DNA from: Saccoglossus kowalevskii
Taxonomy: Eukaryota > Hemichordata > Enteropneusta > Harrimaniidae
Assembly: GCF_000003605.2 (NCBI RefSeq)
Contig: NW_003130857.1
Location: 218,242-231,214 of the forward strand
Direction: 5' to 3'
Length of the DNA stretch: 12,973 nt
The notes beneath the pieces were generated by a model. The model made no database searches. It was not told where the DNA came from and saw nothing but the letters and a program-made list of their open reading frames with translations. Shown here one piece after another: positions 7,921 to 12,973 of the stretch. How positions within the stretch are numbered: the first letter of the stretch is position 1; each line of letters opens with the position of its first letter. The translations under genes and the position numbers were made by a program.

Positions 7921-8550
7921 TACAAAAGAGCGGTAGTGCCTGTGAGTATGTCTGTCTACATATACATGGACAATGTCTAATCTGTAGAACCAGTAATCCT
8001 TCTTGAAGGACACTACTTATTAATCTGATAGTATAAGGTAATTGCCATATCTGACATGACAATTAAACAAGTTGTTTTAAAAATATTTATAGTGAAAAAA
8101 TTCAATGAAACACGCTATGTGTCTGTTGCATTCTGAGTAGATCCCAATAATTATCTGTTTGAAGCTGAACACACCTTGACATCCTCTTTTAATATAATGC
8201 GCAGACCACGATATAGCACAGTAATTTACAGCAATGAAACATATGAACAATACCTCTATTATTTTCGAGAAAGTAGATGCATGGTTAGCCTTTGCAGAAA
8301 AAGTCTGACGAAGGCTTCTAGATTTGCTTTGGTCTGTTCGTTCGTTCGTATATCTGTTACCGCTCTTAACTTTGATATGCTCTGTCCAATGTTTTTCAAA
8401 GTTGATGCATATATAATTTTCCATGCCATACTCATTCACAAGTATTTTTTTGAATCGCCAAAGTTACACTGTGTTTTTTTTTTGATTTTCGATATGTTAC
8501 TAGTAAAAATGTCGAAATTTTCCGAAAAAAAAATCTGATTTTTCACGAGA
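7921..8550. other. No gene recognised
   Basis: Open frames of 120 codons lie on both strands (8176-8538 plus, 8077-8439 minus), but neither shows a domain or plausible splice context. A short GTTC microsatellite occurs at 8335-8349. Confidence 0.35.
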
Positions 8551-8565
8551 ACTGGCATAACGTAT

Positions 8566-8577
8566 TGCGCATGCGCC
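8566..8577. promoter_or_regulatory. NRF-1-like palindrome
   Basis: TGCGCATGCGCC contains the perfect 10-bp palindrome GCGCATGCGC, the core of the NRF-1 site (YGCGCAYGCGCR), with one mismatch at the edge. It sits in a small CpG-bearing patch (8561-8615) in otherwise CpG-poor DNA, about 120 bp before a consensus splice donor. That is the position expected for a housekeeping-type promoter. Confidence 0.5.
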
Positions 8578-8599
8578 AGTCTAACCGCTGGGGAAATCG

Positions 8600-8696
8600 C
8601 CGTTGATTTCGTCTGAGGATATTGTATTCCGAATTGTATCTTTCTTTGCATAAGGCTTATATAGATTAAATTCTATCTATCTCGTCAGTTTCAAAG
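8600..8696 (+). ncRNA. Putative 5' noncoding first exon
   Basis: Downstream of the NRF-1-like site, the sequence runs without any ATG to a strong donor, CAAAG|GTAAGA (GT at 8697-8698). The 5' end is not defined; 8600 is approximate. Confidence 0.35.
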
Positions 8697-9107
8697 GTAA
8701 GAAACTGTGCTTATGGTATTTATGAACTTTGATTTATCTTTTTGTGTCCTGACTTTGGTGGGAAACTAGCAATCACGCAATGTTAATAATTATATAAAAT
8801 AATATCTGGAGTTAACAATATAAACAAATATATTTTTGGCAATATATCCCATTTTAATTATCTAAATTTGTTTCACTATATACAGTAAATCTTTATTTAA
8901 AAAATACAACTACAATATGTTAATTAGTCGCCAACCTGAGACATGTTTTTGGAATGACCACTGCAATCCAGTTCAAAGAAAATTTGACTTGGATACATGA
9001 TCACTACCTTTTCTGATTAGTTTTTTATGCAATTCTATCACCATTTATATTAAATGTATTAATTTTTTGTATTTATTCTCTATAGTATTTTTTTTATTTT
9101 TTTTTAG
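8697..9107 (+). other. Putative intron of the NRF-1-site transcript
   Basis: 411 bp from the GTAAGA donor to an acceptor with a long T tract (9078-9107, ending TTTTTTTTTAG). The content is AT-rich with no other features. Confidence 0.35.
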
Positions 9108-9445
9108 ATATCTTGGCATCCATTTGGTTCAGCTCAAGTGAAATTCTCTGCATATCCCTAGTCAGATTTTGATGACATTAAAAACACAAGTACTCTGGCT
9201 TTTTGCACATTCTTAATATATGCAGAGCCAGACTCCCTTTTTCAGAAAGCAAAGCCACTGGAACTGCATATATTACAAAAACATACTATTCGCTGCGTGT
9301 CTGACAATTGTATAAAGTTTCTCGGGTCCTCTTTTTTTTACTTTGAAAAGGCTTTCAACTAAAGCATAAATATGTGTTTGTCTCTACATAACATTTCACA
9401 CGATTTGTTATTAATATATGATAATAAAAACTTGATATTTTTCTG
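9108..9445 (+). ncRNA. Putative second exon with poly(A) signal
   Basis: Begins after a very strong polypyrimidine acceptor. AATAAA at 9423-9428 would end the transcript near 9445. The frame starting at 9108 runs to 9361 with a single TAG near 9159. It has no good start codon and no recognisable motif, so a short noncoding transcript or a 5' UTR exon is more likely than a protein. Confidence 0.3.
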
Positions 9446-9797
9446 GATTTTTGCACTTTATTTGTATCATTCTCATGTAAAATGGGGCGTATAGCAAATT
9501 ACAAGCACAAATTCAAAATTTATAATAGTTAAAAAACCTTTCAACTGGTTGTGAAAGAGTTAATATAGTCAAACAAAAAATTGCTGTAAATTGTAGCTGC
9601 ATGCAGATGACCGTAATAATTGCCAACTTGCCACTGAATAATAAACCTAAATAATAATAAACTGCAATCAAACAATCCTTCATTAAAATGCTGCTATAAA
9701 GTCATAAATTTGTTCAATCTGCAATGGAATATTAAAATTGATAGAATAGCTGGTTATTCAAGAATTTAGCAACTTACAATAAAAAAAAAAGTGAAGA
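9446..9797. other. AT-rich, no gene seen
   Basis: No coding or splice evidence. The only regular element is a 10-bp palindrome CTGCATGCAG at 9597-9606. Confidence 0.35.
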
Positions 9798-9998
9798 CTG
9801 TAAAATACTTTATTTTCACTGGAATTTATATTTGCTGAAAACAGATTTCAGGCATTATGTTAGGATCTAATTTTCACTGTGTTTGTATCAAGACTCAATG
9901 TAAAGTATGGAAAAAACACCCTTTTCACTGGAATTTAATTTAGCGGAAAAAAGCCTGCAGCGAAAATAAAATACCAGTGAAAATAAAATATTCCACAG
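9798..9998. mobile_element. Small MITE with about 25-bp inverted ends
   Basis: 201 bp. The left end CTGTAAAATACTTTATTTTC then ACTGG matches the reverse complement of the right end, CTGTGGAATATTTTATTTTC then ACTGG, with three differences. Weaker similarity continues about 20 bp further in. Flanks are GA on the left and TA on the right, consistent with a TA duplication in which one base has mutated (Tc1/mariner-like target). TTTTCACTGGAATTTA recurs exactly at 9813-9828 and 9922-9937, so the end sequence is partly repeated inside. No transposase frame. Confidence 0.7.
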
Positions 9999-10389
9999 TA
10001 TTAACACTGGTTTTCACAGATAGCCCTGAAATAAGTGTACCTTAAAAACTGCATTTTTTGCGAACGAAAACAGTACAAAATTGACAAATCAGATATTCTT
10101 AAAAATAGTATAACAACTTCACAAGGCTAAAACCCGCTTTAACAAGTGCTTCTTAAAAACTGAATTTGGGTTGTAGAATAAATAGAAAACCATAAACCTT
10201 ACAAAAAATGAAGACAAACGTAGACAAAATAGTTTGCATCCCATCTGACATGTTCAGCAGACACAGAGTTGATATTTAAATTGCTGAATACATTATGTCA
10301 ATATTAAATTCCAAAGATTTGTAGAAGATTAATTTATGTGTGTTACAGATATTCTACAACAAGAATGAATGCTTATGGTACTATATTAG
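9999..10389. other. 3' flank of the SAMD3-like gene, no gene seen
   Basis: Would contain the 3' UTR of the minus-strand gene ending at 10390. I find no AATAAA on the minus strand before the MITE, so the cleavage site is undetermined. Confidence 0.3.
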
Positions 10390-10788
10390 TCATTGACGGT
10401 GTTCCATTTCTTTAAAGAGCACCTTATATCCTTGTGATGTTTTCTGTTTAAAAGCCTCCTCCACAACAAATGTCTGCAACAACCCAAGAAACATAGCATG
10501 TGATTTGGGATATGACAAGTCAAACACATAATAAGTAGCAATAAGTTTTAATACTGCAGAAATGATTTCTTCCTTTTTGTCTATTGTACTGTATCTGGTA
10601 TCACCCACAATGTACAGTCCTGAGAGTTCTCCAGCTGCTGTAAAGACCATAATATGGGGAGCCTCGCATTCTTTTGTAGTCAGTTTAGTAATGATATCTT
10701 CATCTGCCACATCCGGATGGAATATAAACACACACAGTTTAATTATTACTAAATGTACAGATTTTTTTTCAAATTTCCATACTTTTGA
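10390..10788 (-). CDS. SAMD3-like gene, terminal exon
   Basis: Open from an acceptor AAATTTACAG (AG at 10790-10789) through 132 codons to TGA. An alternative acceptor, GATGTGGCAG, would start the exon at 10703 in another phase and would then need a further upstream exon. Residues from DEDIITKL onward are the most protein-like, and DLSYPKSHA is the best family marker. Confidence 0.65.
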   Translation of the reverse strand, partial: SKVWKFEKKSVHLVIIKLCVFIFHPDVADEDIITKLTTKECEAPHIMVFTAAGELSGLYIVGDTRYSTIDKKEEIISAVLKLIATYYVFDLSYPKSHAMFLGLLQTFVVEEAFKQKTSQGYKVLFKEMEHRQ

Positions 10789-12361
10789 CTGTAAATTTCA
10801 TCACTCCTATGGCTATACTAAAATATTTAGCATAAAATTTAGTCCCAACCCAGGAGTTCAAAATAGGCAGTTTTGGGTTCTATGCACAAGTATCTAGGAC
10901 TTGATGAAAGAGCATTAGTATAATTGTAGGTTTTCGAAACCATCTCTTGTACCGAGGCAGTATTTTTGTCTTTTACACTGGGGACAGGGTGAGTGTTTTG
11001 GTAACAGTGCTTGCAAAGTCACGAGTTACAATTGACTGGTGCATGATGTTGATACAGCAGGTTGAACAGAAGTTGTAAATTTCTTATCGCTATGCCGAGT
11101 GTTGTAACAATTTATATCTGAGCATGTCAAAAAATACATTTTTTTTCACGGAAATACCAAAGATAGGGAGGATTGTGAATACTGGTACACAGGAGTCAAT
11201 GACAATTTCTGAACCATTTCTCACTTTCAATTCCCACTTTCAAGCCCACTCTGGCTGCTTATATGTTTTTCCTCTGCCCACCGCCAAACAACACCCACAA
11301 TTTTCCATGCCCACTTATTCCCCTTTCGTTTTTGTTACCTGTCCCCCAACATTATTATTATTATTATTAAACCATATTTATACAGGGTAGCCTATTCTGT
11401 GAAATGACACTGATCTCCCATAGGGCCCTGTGTACAACACATACATACATCAGAGAAAGGACAGACATCCCGCGGATCCGCTACTCTTTTCGATAAAGAA
11501 AACTGGTTCTTTTACGTGCAATGGGGACAGGAACAATCAACGGGACCGACGGCTTTACGTTCTCTCCGAAGGACGTCATTCTCCATACCTCAATGCCGCG
11601 AGCCTGGCAAGTGGGCAGAATGTACTAATTTTCAACTGCTGAGTGAGCAGCTGGCCACGGGGGTTGAACCCACAACCTCTCTGGTGCAAGGCAGGCACGC
11701 TAACCACTAAGCAAGGTTGTCTTGTATATATATATAAATTCAACACATAGCACATTCCCGGGGCACATTCCTTGTTGCGTTTCACTCGATTGAATGTGGT
11801 AATCACAATCACCATTTTCTTCCAATAAAACACATTACGCCTTCAAAGCACCTACTTCCTTTAACAGAAAAAAGTATATACTATGTACACCATAAATATC
11901 ACCATAATTCTAGTTACCTCTGTAAGCGCGACAACTGATGTCTTTGAAGGTACTGAAGAACATGATTTTCCACCATGCTCTATGTACAAAATAACTGGCA
12001 ACATGCGTAGTGAGTCCTACTAGTAGAATTATATATTAATTAAGGACTTTTATAACTAGTGAATTAGGTCACCTCCCTACTTTGTTAGAGTTCAGGGAAA
12101 GGGCATAGCTAAAGGACACTTTGAGGAATACACACCTGCAAGAAGTATTTTGTTGGAATGCAATGTTGACATTTATTAATGACAGTACACCCCATTTATC
12201 AAGAAAGCTGGCCAACCAGACGCTACTACTAATCTGACTGCAGGACACTAGTACATTTGGACATTTCCTGAAGGGCATCTGTATATGACACTTGTATATT
12301 TTACCTCAAACCCGAAGCCAGTGAAGAGACTCTCCAACCTTTGTTTAATAAAGGCACTGAA
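10390..12361 (-). CDS. Uncharacterised protein with SAMD3-like C-terminal domain, spliced gene
   Basis: Model: join of 12361-12305, 12016-11918 and 10788-10390, with all junctions in phase 0. It gives about 184 residues plus TGA and is probably incomplete at the N-terminus. The last exon carries a C-terminal domain like that of SAMD3-like and related uncharacterised fish and invertebrate proteins: APHIMVF, a short loop, LYIVGDTRYSTID, then LKLIATYYVFDLSYPKSHA followed by a helix (LGLLQTFVVEE) and a Gly-Tyr near the end. Function is unknown. The 11918-12016 exon (MLPVILYIEHGGK) could be part of the ubiquitin-like segment that often precedes this domain. The introns are 288 bp (12017-12304) and 1129 bp (10789-11917, containing the tRNA-SINE). 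Missing small exons cannot be excluded. The protein assignment rests on remembered family patterns, not a search. Confidence 0.5.
10789..11350. other. Intron of the SAMD3-like gene, 3' half
   Basis: Contains a region open on both strands (about 10844-11078) without family similarity and a pyrimidine-rich plus strand at 11210-11350. No supported exon. Confidence 0.3.
11351..11720 (-). mobile_element. tRNA-derived SINE
   Basis: Read on the minus strand, it starts near 11720 with an RNA polymerase III promoter: A box TTGCTTAGTGG (11714-11704) and B box GGTTCAACCCC (11670-11660), spaced as in a tRNA. The central body includes AAGCCGTCGGTCCCG and CACGTAAAAGAACC, a type of segment recurrent in SINE/LINE tails of marine invertebrates. 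The 3' tail is (AAT)n at 11369-11351. The body is CpG-rich against a CpG-poor background, suggesting a young or recently methylated copy. It lies in the same orientation as the surrounding minus-strand gene, inside its intron. A target-site duplication was not obvious because of the TA repeat at 11725-11736. Confidence 0.85.
11918..12016 (-). CDS. SAMD3-like gene, internal exon
   Basis: 99 nt, phase 0 at both ends. The acceptor is TAG before GACTCACTACGC; the donor is ACAGAG|GTAACT (GT at 11917-11916). It encodes DSLRMLPVILYIEHGGK and SKTSVVALTE. An internal ATG (12004-12002) could be a start if the upstream exon is not real, because TAG precedes in frame. Confidence 0.5.
12305..12361 (-). 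CDS. SAMD3-like gene, upstream exon
   Basis: 57 nt, phase 0. The acceptor is CTAATATTCAG and the donor is TTTGAG|GTAAAA (GT at 12304-12303). It encodes 19 residues beginning FSAFIKQRLE and ending FTGFGFE, an amphipathic helix-like run. It is short, so support is moderate. Further 5' exons were not found in 12362-12973. Confidence 0.42.
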
Positions 12362-12973
12362 CTGAATATTAGCTTATAAGAGCTTATTTCACTGGCATTA
12401 GAATCCCCTAATCCTATCCAGGTGTGGTGATAAATTTTCACCAAACAAGCTCTCTGTTTGGTGGTAAGAAGAGTTGAGGATAAGACACGCTACCAAAGAA
12501 ATTATCTATCAGCTCCAGTTAAGAAGATCAGCATTAATACTCTATCAACAAAGAAGAGAACGTCACAACATCAATAAGTGCGACTTTTTTAAAAATGTTA
12601 GGACTACTGTATAAACTGTAATTAGAGTGCATTATCAAAAGAAGCTAAACGGTTTTTAAGCGTGGGGGTGACAGAGCCAAGGTGAAAGATATTTTGTAAG
12701 AGTTTATATTATTATGATAAATAGAGATGCGAAATTATACTAAATATGCGAGTATCGGACCAAGTTGTGCCCTTATTTGGAAGAAATATGTAATGTTAAT
12801 TAAGGTGAATGGGTGTATAAAAATCCGCTGTCTGTGTGAGAATCGTTAGATGGAATTGAGGTGATTAGGAGAAAAAGCCAAATTCGTGGTGATAGTTTGT
12901 GTTTCGGTTTGTTTTGGGGGTAGCACTGCTGGCCATGTCAGGTTAAGTAGCGCTCACTGTCAGTTAACTATTT
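12362..12973. other. No gene recognised; hairpin at 12439-12463
   Basis: Contains a perfect 9-bp inverted repeat, CACCAAACA/TGTTTGGTG, with a 7-nt loop. A 25-codon minus-strand frame near 12936 starts in good context (GACATGG) but has no donor and no recognisable content. Confidence 0.35.

Noticed and set aside
8077-8538. 120-codon frames on both strands
   Set aside because: Open on both strands in the same DNA, with no family motif on either. Likely chance or an unknown repeat.
10844-11078. Region open on both strands, including a C-P-Q-C...Y-C string on the minus strand
   Set aside because: A zinc-finger-like string and possible micro-exon were considered, but no frame has a consistent pair of splice sites and no homology was recognised.
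11660-11714. Functional tRNA gene
   Set aside because: A and B boxes are present, but the sequence continues into a SINE body with an (AAT)n tail and no acceptor stem closes.
12860-12940. Minus-strand ATG in good context with 25 codons
   Set aside because: No donor before the stop and no recognisable content.

Overview
This is an AT-rich, intron-rich stretch of animal nuclear DNA. Nothing looks prokaryotic: there are no operons or ribosome binding sites, coding sequence occurs in short pieces bounded by GT..AG splice sites, and AATAAA signals and decayed mobile elements are common. The mix of a ZNF862-like hAT transposase, a CR1/jockey-type LINE, a tRNA-derived SINE with an (ATT)n tail, MITEs and short interspersed repeats suggests a marine invertebrate. 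A mollusc or other lophotrochozoan is my guess; the sequence does not prove it.

Layout. 1-723: 3' end of a hAT transposase gene (+), probably frameshifted. 724-3378: no recognised gene, with a degenerate two-copy repeat at 1740-1951. 3379-5124: a four-exon gene on the minus strand that no single reading frame shows. It encodes an RPA-like OB-fold protein with a lysine-rich C-terminus, and its second intron carries a 422-bp PIF/Harbinger-type MITE. 5570-5830: CpG-enriched, with a possible upstream first exon. 5911-6975: dead LINE fragment (+). 7042-7920: two weak exon candidates (+). 8566-9445: NRF-1-like palindrome, splice donor, acceptor and poly(A) signal, a possible short spliced noncoding transcript (+). 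9798-9998: second MITE. 10390-12361: exons of a second minus-strand gene whose C-terminal domain resembles that of SAMD3-like invertebrate proteins, with a tRNA-SINE in its intron. 12362-12973: no recognised gene.

The two host genes are both on the minus strand but are separate, since the upstream one ends in a stop at 10390. No functional link between them is visible. The most interesting observation is at 4180-4608. The MITE has inserted into a splice donor: its TAA target-site duplication and its terminal GG rebuild a usable GTAAGG donor in place of an ancestral GTAAGT. I found no evidence of a new multi-gene system.
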